Source: Aquitalea denitrificans (GTDB lineage: Bacteria > Pseudomonadota > Gammaproteobacteria > Burkholderiales > Chromobacteriaceae). Taken from it: 64,000 bases of DNA. The notes below the pieces were generated by a model, which searched no databases, was not told the origin of the DNA, and saw only the letters and a list, made by a program, of their open reading frames with translations. The translations under genes and the position numbers were made by a program. The DNA lies in NCBI RefSeq assembly GCF_009856625.1, contig NZ_CP047241.1:248001-312000 (forward strand), given 5' to 3'. This document shows, piece by piece, positions 19,400 through 27,518 of this stretch. Positions within the stretch are counted from its first letter, which is position 1; every line of letters begins with the position of its first letter.

Positions 19400-19642
19400 G
19401 GTGTTCTCCCCGACGGTGTATTGCCAGTACCGCCCGCTATGCGTATTGGCCGGAGGGCCGTGCAGCCATCCTGCCAGTGTAGGCAGGGGCGGGTGGCGGA
19501 ATCTGACAGCAGGCGACCTGTTGTTGTGTAAATCCGTAGCAAATGCCGTGCTGGCAACTGATTTCGGTATACCTCACCCACCACACAAGCGCCATGAGGA
19601 CTTTGCAGTGCAACATCGGGTAATGCGTGCTTGTGGCTTCGT

Positions 19643-19810
19643 GACCCGCAGCTGTGTCACTTCTGCGATGCCACCACCTGCTACGCCAGCCAGAACAGCC
19701 ACATCCGCTATCAGGACAAAAACCACATCACCGCCAGCATGGCCCGTTCCATGGCAGCCGATTTCAAACCGGTATTCGACTGGGCCTTGCAGCCGTTGGC
19801 CAAGCCCTGA
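19643..19810 (+). pseudogene. C-terminal remnant of an SGNH-type acyltransferase
   Basis: This 168-bp stretch translates in one frame to DPQLCHFCDATTCYASQNS followed by HIRYQDKNHITASMARSMA and a short tail ending in LAKP-stop. This matches the end of OafA/YrhL-type acyltransferase-SGNH proteins: the DP-x-LC...C cysteine pair, then the aspartate-x-x-histidine catalytic dyad before the last helix. No start or upstream body is present; the frame closes about 50 bp further upstream. A terminator-like hairpin follows. It reads as a gene tail left after deletion. Confidence 0.65.
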
Positions 19811-19826
19811 AGCCATCAGCCCAGAT

Positions 19827-19862
19827 AAGACAAGGCCGCCAGTGATGGCGGCTTTGTCTTGT
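19827..19862 (+). terminator. Terminator-like hairpin after the acyltransferase remnant
   Basis: Stem AAGACAAGGCCGCC / GGCGGCTTTGTCTT of 14 pairs with one G-U and a 6-nt loop. It follows the remnant stop by 16 bp and has a T-rich 3' arm. The rest of 19400-19642 holds nothing I recognise. Confidence 0.55.
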
Positions 19863-19891
19863 CATTGCGAGGGTGAGTCAAGCGCAAGCCG

Positions 19892-21184
19892 CTAGCCCGG
19901 ACATACAATCCGGCGCAAATCACCAAAGGCTTGTTCTCCCGCTTCCTTGCTTTCCCACTCGGTAGTCTGGTTCACCTGAATGACATGCTTGTCCGCATCC
20001 ACCAGCCATTGCCGCTTGATGCGGACCTCCCCGGTAGCGCAGCGGAATTGCAGCTCGTTATACATGCCGTAGGGGTCGCTTTTGCCCGGATATTCATGAC
20101 GGCTACGGAAAAATGCCGACCCTTCGGCATCCTGCGCCACCGAATTCTGAATCACCGTCAGCACCCCGTCTTGAATGGTTATGCCAGCTTTGTCGTAGTA
20201 CTGGATGGTATGGGTGCCGTGACTCCAGTTTTCCCACTGATGGCTGGCTTGTGACAGTTGCTCCAGCCTTTGCCATTCTGCCTTGGCTTCTGCCGGGCAA
20301 GCATCCGGTGTCAGTCCGCATTCCTGCGCAGTGTCGTTGACTGTTGGTGCAGAGGGGGCCGCAGCCTGCGGTTTTTCCCAGGTTGTCAGCATCAGCGCCC
20401 CACCCAACAGCAGCAGCAACACCAGGCTCCAGCCAGGTAATGTGCGCCAGAAGGGCATTTTCCAGTCAGAGGGATTGGCCGTTGCTGCTGCCTTGTTTTC
20501 CCGCCGGATGACGGACCAGCTCCAGACGGCAAAACCAATACCCAAGCCCAGTATCAGCAGCATCAACAAGGTACCGGTATCCATTGCCAGCAGCAGGGAC
20601 GGGTTGGCATGGAAGAAATAAATGAACAGCCACAGGAAACCCACCGCCACGCCCAGCAGCAGCAGGCTGCCCAAGCAGGCCCCGCCTATGCCGAGATTCC
20701 CATTTTTGTGGCCAGCAGACGGGCTGGATTTGCGCTGGTAGCTCGCTGGCAGCAAACCCAGCAAGGACCCGGCCATGCCCGCAACAAACCACAGCAGCCA
20801 GTGCCACAGCGGAACGGGCGTGCTTGCCACTGCCGCATCATTCACCCCCAGCATCTGCCAGAACATACCCCAGAACATCAAGGCATAGCCCAGGCCAGCA
20901 CAAATACGCCGCCCGCGCTCGAAACTGCGTACAGATTCACTGGAACCAACATCAGCAAACAGGGGCAGTAACAAGGCAATGGCCGCAAAGATCACGGCGG
21001 TTTCCAACAGGCTGGCCGCAGGACCATGAAAGGTCGTGCCATGCCCGTGTTTGCTGGGCAGGTAAAATGCATGCCAATGCACGCTGAACGCCGCATAGGC
21101 CAGGGCGGCAAGACTCAGGCCTATGCGCTGCCAGCCAGTTGCGTTATTGAAAGCCGGGTAAGGTTTGTCCGGATTGATTGCCAT
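19892..21184 (-). CDS. Multi-pass membrane protein of unknown function
   Basis: I do not recognise this 430-aa protein. Seven hydrophobic stretches are visible: about residues 20-40, 60-80, 97-115, 128-148, 175-200, 205-228 and 255-275. A soluble C-terminal domain of about 150 residues follows (CGLTPDACPAEAKAEWQ, GTHTIQYYDKAGITIQDG, then EYPGKSDPYGMYNELQF). That domain may have beta structure and ends close to two cysteines. Transcription is toward the acyltransferase remnant. There is no operon partner. The soluble domain might be a periplasmic or cytoplasmic sensor, but that is a guess. Confidence 0.7.
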   Translation of the reverse strand: MAINPDKPYPAFNNATGWQRIGLSLAALAYAAFSVHWHAFYLPSKHGHGTTFHGPAASLLETAVIFAAIALLLPLFADVGSSESVRSFERGRRICAGLGYALMFWGMFWQMLGVNDAAVASTPVPLWHWLLWFVAGMAGSLLGLLPASYQRKSSPSAGHKNGNLGIGGACLGSLLLLGVAVGFLWLFIYFFHANPSLLLAMDTGTLLMLLILGLGIGFAVWSWSVIRRENKAAATANPSDWKMPFWRTLPGWSLVLLLLLGGALMLTTWEKPQAAAPSAPTVNDTAQECGLTPDACPAEAKAEWQRLEQLSQASHQWENWSHGTHTIQYYDKAGITIQDGVLTVIQNSVAQDAEGSAFFRSRHEYPGKSDPYGMYNELQFRCATGEVRIKRQWLVDADKHVIQVNQTTEWESKEAGEQAFGDLRRIVCPG

Positions 21185-21404
21185 GATGGTCCTCTATGCG
21201 CCAAGCCAGTGTTTGCCGTACTGTCAGGCAGCAGGTATCCCGTTTGGGCCGAAAGCGGATACCGCCTCTGCAATCAGCGTATTTTGGCATCATTGTTGTG
21301 CAAATGTCATATTTGGTGCATTGGATAGCGGTCATGATCAGACCGAGCGTCCATGCAGGTCGGCCACACAAGCAGCTGCAAGACATGACAGGAAGGAGGA
21401 GTGC

Positions 21405-22097
21405 ATGAACCGGGAACTGGAAATCGTCGAACAACTGATACTGGGTCTGGATCCGCTACACCGCGACCATGCCCTGCACACGCCGAAAGACCCGGCGCTG
21501 GACCAGGCCCGCGCCAACTACTACCAGCAGCTAAAACGGGTAAGCAAGCAACACGCTGCCCAGCCCGTCCCGCCATCTGCCCCGGCCCGTCCCGGCCACA
21601 GCCGCACAGGCGAGCGCTGGAGCATTGCCGAAGACAACCGGCTGAGCGCGCTGTGGGAAACTTCCAGCACTGTCACCAGTGCCGAACTGGCAGAAAAGCT
21701 GGGCCGCAGCCGCGCCGCCATCCTCGCCCGGCTGGTGAAACAAGGCTATTTTGCCGACCAGACCAGCGCCATGCAGGCCGACGACCAAAGGCTGGAACAA
21801 GCCGGCCAGCCCGCCTGGTGGGCCAGCCAGCCGCCGCCGTTGCCACTGCCGGACCTCGACCAGCCACCTGACAGCAACCCAAACGCCGGCAAAGCCTGGA
21901 GCGCCAGCGACGACGCCCGGCTACGCGCCAGTTGGCACGACCCCGCCGCCCCCGACTGCGCCAGCATTGCCCAAACCATGGGCCGCAGCCGCGCCGCCAT
22001 CATCGCCCGGCTGGTCCGCATCAGCGAATATCCCGACCGCGATGCGGTACGGGCGGCGGATAGGGAGAGGGGAAGCAACTTGGGGCAGGATGATTGA
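21405..22097 (+). CDS. Protein with two duplicated Myb/HTH-like modules
   Basis: 230 aa. The start at 21405 is set by a strong AAGGAGGA at 21393-21400. The protein contains two copies of one module: RWSIAEDNRLSALWE...GRSRAAILARLVKQGYF at about residues 67-117, and AWSASDDARLRASWH...GRSRAAIIARLVRISEY at about residues 164-210. Each has a tryptophan, an acidic pair and a recognition-helix-like GRSRAAI-x-ARLV, as in SANT/Myb-like or GcrA-like DNA-binding helices. A proline-rich linker joins them. DNA binding is likely; the target is unknown. Confidence 0.75.
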   Translation: MNRELEIVEQLILGLDPLHRDHALHTPKDPALDQARANYYQQLKRVSKQHAAQPVPPSAPARPGHSRTGERWSIAEDNRLSALWETSSTVTSAELAEKLGRSRAAILARLVKQGYFADQTSAMQADDQRLEQAGQPAWWASQPPPLPLPDLDQPPDSNPNAGKAWSASDDARLRASWHDPAAPDCASIAQTMGRSRAAIIARLVRISEYPDRDAVRAADRERGSNLGQDD

Positions 22098-22136
22098 ATG
22101 CTGGTAACGATAATAGCTTGCTGTAGAGCATCACGT

Positions 22137-22171
22137 AAAAAAAGCCGCAAACCCTTGTTGGGTGCGGCTTT
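22137..22171 (-). terminator. Intrinsic terminator after tRNA-Arg
   Basis: Read on the minus strand, AAAGCCGCACCC pairs with GGGTTTGCGGCTTT (small asymmetry, 5-nt loop) and is followed by a T-run. It lies 35 bp downstream of the tRNA 3' end. Confidence 0.8.
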
Positions 22172-22205
22172 AGTGGATGTTGCTGGACTTCGCTGGAACT
22201 GCAAG

Positions 22206-22280
22206 TGGTGCCCCCGACAGGAATCGAACCTGTAACTGCCCCTTAGGAGGGGGCCGTTATATCCATTTAACTACGGAGAC
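22206..22280 (-). tRNA. tRNA-Arg (anticodon CCT)
   Basis: A 75-nt cloverleaf with encoded CCA. The acceptor stem GTCTCCG pairs with CGGGGGC (two G-U). The T arm contains GGTTCGATTCC. The anticodon stem GCCCC/GGGGC closes the loop CTCCTAA, giving anticodon CCT at 22245-22247. It starts 11 bp after the ispB stop on the same strand, so it may be processed from an ispB read-through transcript. A terminator follows. Confidence 0.95.
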
Positions 22281-22291
22281 TTAAATCCGGA

Positions 22292-23260
22292 TCAGGCGTT
22301 GCGGTCCACCGACAGGCGGGCCAGTTCTACCAGTGCCTGTTTTACCTGTGTTTCCGGCAGGTCGGCAATGGCGGCCACGGCTTGTTCGGCGGCTTTGATG
22401 GCTTCGTTTTTGGCGTAGCCCAGCGCGCCGCAGGATTGTACCGCAGCCAGTACATCGTGGAAACGGTCGCGGCTGGCGTTTTCCAGCGCCTGGCGTACCA
22501 CGTCGGCAGCGGCGGCATCACCCTGGCGCATGGTGTAGATCAAGGGCAGGGTGGCCTTGCCTTCGGCCAGGTCGTCACCCAGGCTCTTGCCGATGGTGTC
22601 GGCGTCGCCGCTGTAGTCCAGCACGTCGTCGATGATCTGGAAGGCGGTTCCCAGATACATGCCGTAGTCGGCCAGGGCCTTGACCTGGGCGTCGCTGCCC
22701 TGGGCAATCAGCGCGCCCACGCGGGCGGATGCTTCAAACAGCTTGGCGGTCTTGTACTGGATGACTTGCAGGTAGTCTTGTTCGGACAGTTCGGTATTGC
22801 CGATATTCAACAGCTGCAGCACTTCGCCTTCGGCGATGATGTTGGTGGCTTCGGCCATCACCTGCAGAATCTGCATATTGTTGGTGGTCACCATCATCTG
22901 GAAGGCGCGAGTGTAGAGGAAGTCGCCCACCAGCACGCTGGCAGCATTGCCAAACAAGGCATTGGCGGTTTCGCGGCCACGGCGCATGTCGGATTCGTCC
23001 ACCACGTCATCATGCAGCAAGGTGGCGGTGTGGATGAATTCAATCATTGCCGCCAGCTCGTACAGATGTTCACCCTGGTAACCCAGGGCCTTGCCGGACA
23101 GCAGGGTCAGCACCGGGCGCAGGCGTTTGCCACCCGCGGAGATGATGTATTCCGCCACCTGGCGGATGAGAACTACGTCGGAGTGCAGACGGGCGCGAAT
23201 GACGCGGTCTACGGTCTGCATGTCTTCAGCGATCAGGGTACGGAATAACGGGGTGGACAC
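22292..23260 (-). CDS. ispB: Octaprenyl diphosphate synthase
   Basis: Trans-prenyltransferase that makes the ubiquinone side chain from IPP and FPP. Both aspartate-rich motifs are present: HDDVVDESD and IIDDVLDYSGD. GGKRLRPVL and the basic LAEGKATLPLIY also fit. I choose the GTG at 23260 (VSTPLFRTLIAEDMQ), which gives 322 aa, the usual size. An ATG at 23335 would add 25 residues that look non-homologous and lie closer to the divergent ribosomal promoter. Divergent from rplU; tRNA-Arg follows directly. Confidence 0.92.
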   Translation of the reverse strand: MSTPLFRTLIAEDMQTVDRVIRARLHSDVVLIRQVAEYIISAGGKRLRPVLTLLSGKALGYQGEHLYELAAMIEFIHTATLLHDDVVDESDMRRGRETANALFGNAASVLVGDFLYTRAFQMMVTTNNMQILQVMAEATNIIAEGEVLQLLNIGNTELSEQDYLQVIQYKTAKLFEASARVGALIAQGSDAQVKALADYGMYLGTAFQIIDDVLDYSGDADTIGKSLGDDLAEGKATLPLIYTMRQGDAAAADVVRQALENASRDRFHDVLAAVQSCGALGYAKNEAIKAAEQAVAAIADLPETQVKQALVELARLSVDRNA

Positions 23261-23371
23261 GGTTTTAGCCAGTTGTTGGTTTTTAGCAGAGCCAGAAGCG
23301 CGGAATGTTACCAGAAAAGCCTTGCAGACAGCCATTCCCCGTCTGGGTGTGCGGCTAAACTGATGAAATTA

Positions 23372-23400
23372 TTGACAACTTTTTGTGGCTTACGTATAGT
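23372..23400 (+). promoter_or_regulatory. Sigma-70 promoter of rplU-rpmA
   Basis: Near-consensus elements: TTGACA at 23372-23377, a 17-bp spacer, then TATAGT at 23395-23400. It lies about 55 bp upstream of the rplU start, as expected for a strongly expressed ribosomal operon. Confidence 0.85.
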
Positions 23401-23455
23401 TTCGCGTTCTTCTTCGCGTGATGCGGGGAAGATTCCCTCTTTAGGAGCTATGCGA

Positions 23456-23767
23456 ATGTATGCGGTCATAAAAACCGGCGGCAAGCAGTACAAGGTTGCC
23501 ATCGGTGAAAAACTCAAAGTAGAACAGATACCTGCAGACGTCGACAGCCAAATCGTACTCGAAGAAGTGCTGATGGTCGCTGACGGTGAACAGGTTGTTG
23601 TAGGCGCCCCGCTGGTTGCTGGCGCTACCGTTACGGCCACTGTTGTTTCCCACGGTCGTGGTGACAAGATCCGCATCTTCAAGATGCGTCGTCGTAAGCA
23701 CTACCAGAAACATCAGGGTCATCGTCAGAACTTCACCGAAATCCGCATCGACGCGATTTCGAAGTAA
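23456..23767 (+). CDS. rplU: 50S ribosomal protein L21
   Basis: 103-aa large-subunit protein beginning MYAVIKTGGKQYKV and ending with KMRRRKHYQKHQGHRQNFTEI, the standard L21 pattern. The ATG at 23456 is chosen over 23450 because AGGAG at 23443-23447 is too close to the earlier ATG and well spaced from this one. It forms an operon with rpmA. Confidence 0.97.
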   Translation: MYAVIKTGGKQYKVAIGEKLKVEQIPADVDSQIVLEEVLMVADGEQVVVGAPLVAGATVTATVVSHGRGDKIRIFKMRRRKHYQKHQGHRQNFTEIRIDAISK

Positions 23768-23779
23768 GGATAAACAGTC

Positions 23780-24055
23780 ATGGCACACAAAAAAGCAGGC
23801 GGTAGCTCCCGCAACGGTCGTGACTCCGAAGCCAAACGCTTGGGCGTTAAGGCTTACGGTGGCGAACTGATTCCGGCAGGTTCCATTATCGTTCGTCAGC
23901 GTGGTACCCGTTTCCACGCTGGTGAAAATGTTGGTCAGGGCAAGGATCACACCTTGTTTGCCAAGGTTGACGGCTATGTTCAGTTCACCGTTAAAGGTGC
24001 TCTGCAACGCAAGATCGTTACCGTGGTACCGTACACCGGTGTAGACGGCGAATAA
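23780..24055 (+). CDS. rpmA: 50S ribosomal protein L27
   Basis: 91-aa L27. The conserved N-terminus MAHKKAGGSSRNGRDS reaches the peptidyl-transferase centre in the ribosome. GSIIVRQRGTRFHAGENVG and the core motifs are intact. It starts 12 bp after rplU and ends at a strong terminator. Confidence 0.97.
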   Translation: MAHKKAGGSSRNGRDSEAKRLGVKAYGGELIPAGSIIVRQRGTRFHAGENVGQGKDHTLFAKVDGYVQFTVKGALQRKIVTVVPYTGVDGE

Positions 24056-24073
24056 TCGCTTTCTGCAGACAAG

Positions 24074-24106
24074 AAAGCCCTATCCTGTGAGATAGGGCTT
24101 TTTTTT
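24074..24106 (+). terminator. Intrinsic terminator after rpmA
   Basis: Perfect 11-bp stem AAAGCCCTATC / GATAGGGCTTT with a 6-nt loop and a run of eight T. It separates rplU-rpmA from obgE. Confidence 0.92.
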
Positions 24107-24204
24107 ATCCGGCTTGTCCATGTGGCAGGCTTGGCGAGGGGCAAGGCGTGAAGGCTGGTGCAGCACATGGCCAACCTTGACGCCTGACTCCTCAAGGAGG
24201 ATCT

Positions 24205-25407
24205 ATGAAGTTTATCGACGAAGCCCGGATTGAAGTTTTTGCAGGTAAGGGTGGCAATGGTGCCGCCAGTTTCCGCCGGGAAAAATACGTGCCGTTTGGC
24301 GGCCCGGATGGTGGTGATGGCGGCAAGGGCGGCAGCGTGTTTGCTGTGGCCGATGAAAACGTCAACACCCTGGTGGAATACCGTTTTGTCAAAAAATACC
24401 TAGCGCAGCATGGCGAGCGTGGCCGCGGTGCCGATTGCTACGGCAAGGGCGGTGACGATATCGAACTGCACATGCCGGTGGGCACGGTGATTACCGACCA
24501 CGACACCGGCGAGCTGGTGGCCGACCTTACCCATCACGGCCAACGGGTGATGATTGCCCGCGGTGGCAAGGGTGGCCTGGGCAATATCCACTTCAAGTCC
24601 TCCACCAACCGTGCGCCGCGTCAGAGCACGCCGGGTGAAGAGGGCGAACAGCGCACGCTGAAGCTGGAACTGAAAGTGCTGGCTGACGTGGGCCTGCTGG
24701 GCATGCCCAATGCCGGTAAATCCACCTTTATCCGCTCGGTATCGGCGGCACGTCCCAAGGTGGCGGATTATCCGTTTACCACCCTGCACCCCAATCTGGG
24801 CGTGGTGCGCATGGACGATACCAGCAGCTTTGTGATTGCCGATATTCCCGGCCTGATTGAAGGCGCGGCGGAAGGTGCGGGCCTGGGTCACCGCTTCCTC
24901 AAGCATCTGCAACGTACCGGCCTGCTCTTGCACATTGTGGATGTGGCACCGTTCGACCCGGATGTCGATCCGGTACGCGAAGCGCGCGCGATTGTGTCCG
25001 AGCTGGAAAAGTATGATGCCGAGCTGCACGGCAAGCCGCGCTGGCTGGTGCTGAACAAGCTGGACATGCTGCCGGAAGAAGAGCGCGAGCTGACGGTGTC
25101 GGCCTTCCTGGAAGCCTATGGCTGGCCCAAGACCCAGCCGGATGACCGCCTGGGGTTTGATGTGGACACCCCACGCGTGTTTGCCATTTCCGCACTCACC
25201 CACGAAGGCACGCGTGAGCTGGTGCGTGCCATCGACAATTATCTGCGCATCATGCGCGCTCGTGCCCGTGCTGCTGCCGAAGAAGCCGAACGTCAGGCCG
25301 AAGAGGCCCGCCTGGCACGCAAGGCGGCAGCCCGCGCCCAGCTGGAAGCGGCTGAAGCGGCCAAGGCGGCAGCTGCTGCGGCCAAGGCTGCGGGCGAAGA
25401 AAGCTAA
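24205..25407 (+). CDS. obgE: Ribosome-associated GTPase Obg
   Basis: Essential GTPase in 50S assembly and stress response. The glycine-rich Obg domain occupies residues 1-158 (GKGGNGAASFRREKYVPFGG). The G domain has G1 GMPNAGKST, G3 DIPGLIEGA and G4 LNKLD, with the switch sequence YPFTTLHPNLGVV. The C-terminus is an alanine- and glutamate-rich helix (AEEAERQAEEARLARKAAAR), variable in the family. A strong AAGGAGGA-type site precedes the ATG. Length of 400 aa is normal. Confidence 0.96.
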   Translation: MKFIDEARIEVFAGKGGNGAASFRREKYVPFGGPDGGDGGKGGSVFAVADENVNTLVEYRFVKKYLAQHGERGRGADCYGKGGDDIELHMPVGTVITDHDTGELVADLTHHGQRVMIARGGKGGLGNIHFKSSTNRAPRQSTPGEEGEQRTLKLELKVLADVGLLGMPNAGKSTFIRSVSAARPKVADYPFTTLHPNLGVVRMDDTSSFVIADIPGLIEGAAEGAGLGHRFLKHLQRTGLLLHIVDVAPFDPDVDPVREARAIVSELEKYDAELHGKPRWLVLNKLDMLPEEERELTVSAFLEAYGWPKTQPDDRLGFDVDTPRVFAISALTHEGTRELVRAIDNYLRIMRARARAAAEEAERQAEEARLARKAAARAQLEAAEAAKAAAAAAKAAGEES

Positions 25408-25425
25408 GCCAGCGTCAGGTAGAAC

Positions 25426-25456
25426 AGCCGGTTTCCAGAAGAAACCGGCTTTTTTT
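25426..25456 (+). terminator. Intrinsic terminator after obgE
   Basis: Perfect 10-bp stem AGCCGGTTTC / GAAACCGGCT with a 5-nt loop and a T-run. Confidence 0.92.
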
Positions 25457-25542
25457 CGTCTGTTACATGGCATGTGCGGGTTTGCACTTTGAAAATTTGA
25501 TGTCGCACGGCAAAATAAGCTACGTAGTTTTACGTGGGTTTG

Positions 25543-25567
25543 TTGTATTTTGTACTCAAAAATACAA
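25543..25567. promoter_or_regulatory. Operator-like palindrome upstream of the ABC transporter
   Basis: TTGTATTTT, 7-nt spacer, AAAATACAA is a perfect 9-bp dyad in an AT-rich part of the 370-bp gap between the obgE terminator and the binding-protein gene. It lies about 255 bp before that start. It does not fit the ArgR box, so the regulator is unknown. Confidence 0.45.
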
Positions 25568-25711
25568 TCGAATGCGACTTGCTTTTCCAAATATGGGTGC
25601 ATGCGCGCCCAGCTGTCCTCTCCGGTCAGGGTGGATGCGTTATTTATCCTGTATCCGGAGTCGTGCTTCTGGACAATTTGCGCTATTCATATAACCATTG
25701 CTGCCAATCGG

Positions 25712-25734
25712 CCCTGCCCGCCCACAAGGCAGGG
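25712..25734 (+). repeat. Hairpin in the leader of the binding-protein gene
   Basis: CCCTGCC, 9-nt loop, GGCAGGG forms a 7-bp stem about 90 bp before the start codon. No T-run follows, so a leader structure is more likely than a terminator. The remaining gap shows no small ORF that I would support. Confidence 0.35.
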
Positions 25735-25821
25735 GGCTGATGCAGCGTATCGGTATGTTGCGGTGGCAGGGGCTGCCCGGCATGGTGTTAACAATAAAAC
25801 CAAGCAGTAAGGAGAAGTTTG

Positions 25822-26601
25822 ATGAGAAAAGTGATTACCGCCGTTTCTCTGGCACTGATGGCCACTTCTTTTGGCGCTTTCGCCAAGGACTGGAAAGAAG
25901 TTCGTTTTGGCGTTGACGCCAGCTATGCTCCGTTCGAATCCAAGGCACCCAATGGTCAGCTGGTGGGTTTCGACATCGATCTGGGCAATGAAATCTGTGC
26001 ACGCATGAAAGCCAAGTGTGTATGGGTGGAAAACGACTTCGACGGCATGATCCCGGCCCTGAAGGCCAAGAAATTCGATGGCGTACTGTCTTCCATGTCC
26101 ATCAATGAAGCACGTCTGAAGGAAATCAATTTCTCCGCCAAGCTGTTCAATACCCCGACCCGCATGGTGGCCAAGGCTGGTTCCGGCCTGCAGCCGACTG
26201 CCGCCTCCCTGAAGGGCAAGCGCGTTGGTGTTGAGCAAGGCACCATCCAGGAAGCCTATGCCAAGGCCCACTGGGCTCCGGGCGGTGTAGAAGTGGTTCC
26301 GTACCAAAACCAGAGCCTGGTACTGGCCGACTTGGCCTCCGGTCGTCTGGATGCCTCGCTGCAAGATGCCATTCAGGCTGACGAAGGCTTCCTGAAAAAG
26401 CCGGAAGGCAAGGGCTTTGCCTTCGCCGGTGGCAACCTGAACGACCCGAAAACCCTGGGTACCGGTGCCGGCATCGGCCTGCGCAAGGAAGATACCGACC
26501 TGAAGGCAGCCATCGACAAAGCGATTGCCAGCATCCTGAAGGACGGCACCTACAAGAAAATCGAAAAGAAATACTTCACGTTTGATGTGTACGGCAAATA
26601 A
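25822..26601 (+). CDS. argT: Periplasmic binding protein for basic amino acids (ArgT/HisJ type)
   Basis: Solute-binding protein of an ATP-driven importer. The ATG at 25822 follows AAGGAG at a good distance. A signal peptide MRKVITAVSLALMATSFGAFA is followed by the SBP family 3 core: VRFGVDASYAPFESKAPNG, LVGFDIDLGNEIC, LSSMSINEARLKEINFSAK and GVEQGTIQEAYA. The FDIDLG and substrate-loop arginine motifs match lysine/arginine/ornithine/histidine binders. 259 aa is standard. Two permeases and an ATPase follow on the same strand. Confidence 0.9.
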   Translation: MRKVITAVSLALMATSFGAFAKDWKEVRFGVDASYAPFESKAPNGQLVGFDIDLGNEICARMKAKCVWVENDFDGMIPALKAKKFDGVLSSMSINEARLKEINFSAKLFNTPTRMVAKAGSGLQPTAASLKGKRVGVEQGTIQEAYAKAHWAPGGVEVVPYQNQSLVLADLASGRLDASLQDAIQADEGFLKKPEGKGFAFAGGNLNDPKTLGTGAGIGLRKEDTDLKAAIDKAIASILKDGTYKKIEKKYFTFDVYGK

Positions 26602-26623
26602 GTCGTAACACTGACAGAGGCAC

Positions 26624-26656
26624 CGCGCCCCGTTGCAATTTGCCGGGGCGCGTTTT
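26624..26656 (+). terminator. Attenuator-like hairpin between argT and hisQ
   Basis: CGCGCCCC / GGGGCGCG, an 8-bp GC stem with a 13-nt loop and then GTTTT. It lies in the 227-bp gap between binding-protein and permease genes. Hairpins at this place are known to lower permease expression relative to the binding protein. Confidence 0.6.
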
Positions 26657-26828
26657 CATCACGGCTGCGGAGGAGATGCGTAACACCCACTGTTACGTCC
26701 GCCGCCAATCGCTGACACTTACGCCAATGCTGCAAAGGCATGCTTTCGCCAGCTCCCGCCGGGATCAGGCGGTGGCAGTCTGCGCCCGGGCAGTTGTACA
26801 GCGATAACAACATACAGGGGAAACGGCC

Positions 26829-27518
26829 ATGTTTCTGGATGGATTCGGGCCTATCATCCTGGACGGTGCATGGATCACACTGGAACTGGCAGTCATGTCG
26901 TTGCTGGTGTCCTTCATCATCGGTCTGGGTGGCGCTGGCGCCAAGCTGTCGAGCAATCCTGTGCTCAAGGGCATTGCCACGCTTTACACCACATTGATTC
27001 GCGGCGTACCGGACCTGGTACTGATGCTGCTGATCTTCTACAGCCTGCAAATCGGCATGAATCATCTGACCGAATGGCAAGGCATGGAGCAGATCAACCT
27101 CAACCCCTTTGTGTCCGGTGTGTTTACCCTGGGCTTCATTTACGGAGCCTATTTCACCGAGACCTTCCGCGGGGCCTTCCTGTCTGTACCCAAAGGTCAG
27201 ATCGAAGCTGGCATCGCCTATGGCATGAGCGGCTGGCAAACCTTTTCCCGTATCCAGTTTCCGCAGGTGATGCGCTTTGCCCTGCCGGGTATTTCCAATA
27301 ACTGGCAGGTGATGCTCAAAGCCACCGCCCTGGTCTCCATCATCGGCCTGTCCGATGTGGTGAAGGCATCCATTGACGCGGGCAAGAGTTCGTACAAGGT
27401 GTTCTTCTTCACCGTGGTGGCCGGTGCCATTTACCTGATTCTGACAACGATTTCCAGCCTGGTGCTGATGTGGCTGGAACGCCGTTATTCCACCGGCGTA
27501 CGGGAGGCAGATCTGTGA
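26829..27518 (+). CDS. hisQ: Amino-acid ABC transporter permease HisQ type
   Basis: Inner-membrane permease half (229 aa). Helices are visible from residue 10 on (LDGAWITLELAVMSLLVSFI). The EAA loop, which contacts the ATPase, reads EAGIAYGMSGWQTFSRIQFPQ. RGVPDLVLMLLIFYSLQ is the usual family segment. It overlaps the start of the next permease. Confidence 0.9.
   Translation: MFLDGFGPIILDGAWITLELAVMSLLVSFIIGLGGAGAKLSSNPVLKGIATLYTTLIRGVPDLVLMLLIFYSLQIGMNHLTEWQGMEQINLNPFVSGVFTLGFIYGAYFTETFRGAFLSVPKGQIEAGIAYGMSGWQTFSRIQFPQVMRFALPGISNNWQVMLKATALVSIIGLSDVVKASIDAGKSSYKVFFFTVVAGAIYLILTTISSLVLMWLERRYSTGVREADL

Noticed and set aside
22098..22280. tRNA-Arg as an integration site for a genomic island
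   Set aside because: No integrase and no direct repeat of the tRNA 3' end is visible; both sides look like ordinary chromosome.
25670..25695. TGGACA / TATAAC as a promoter of the amino-acid transporter
   Set aside because: The 14-bp spacer is too short for a credible sigma-70 promoter.
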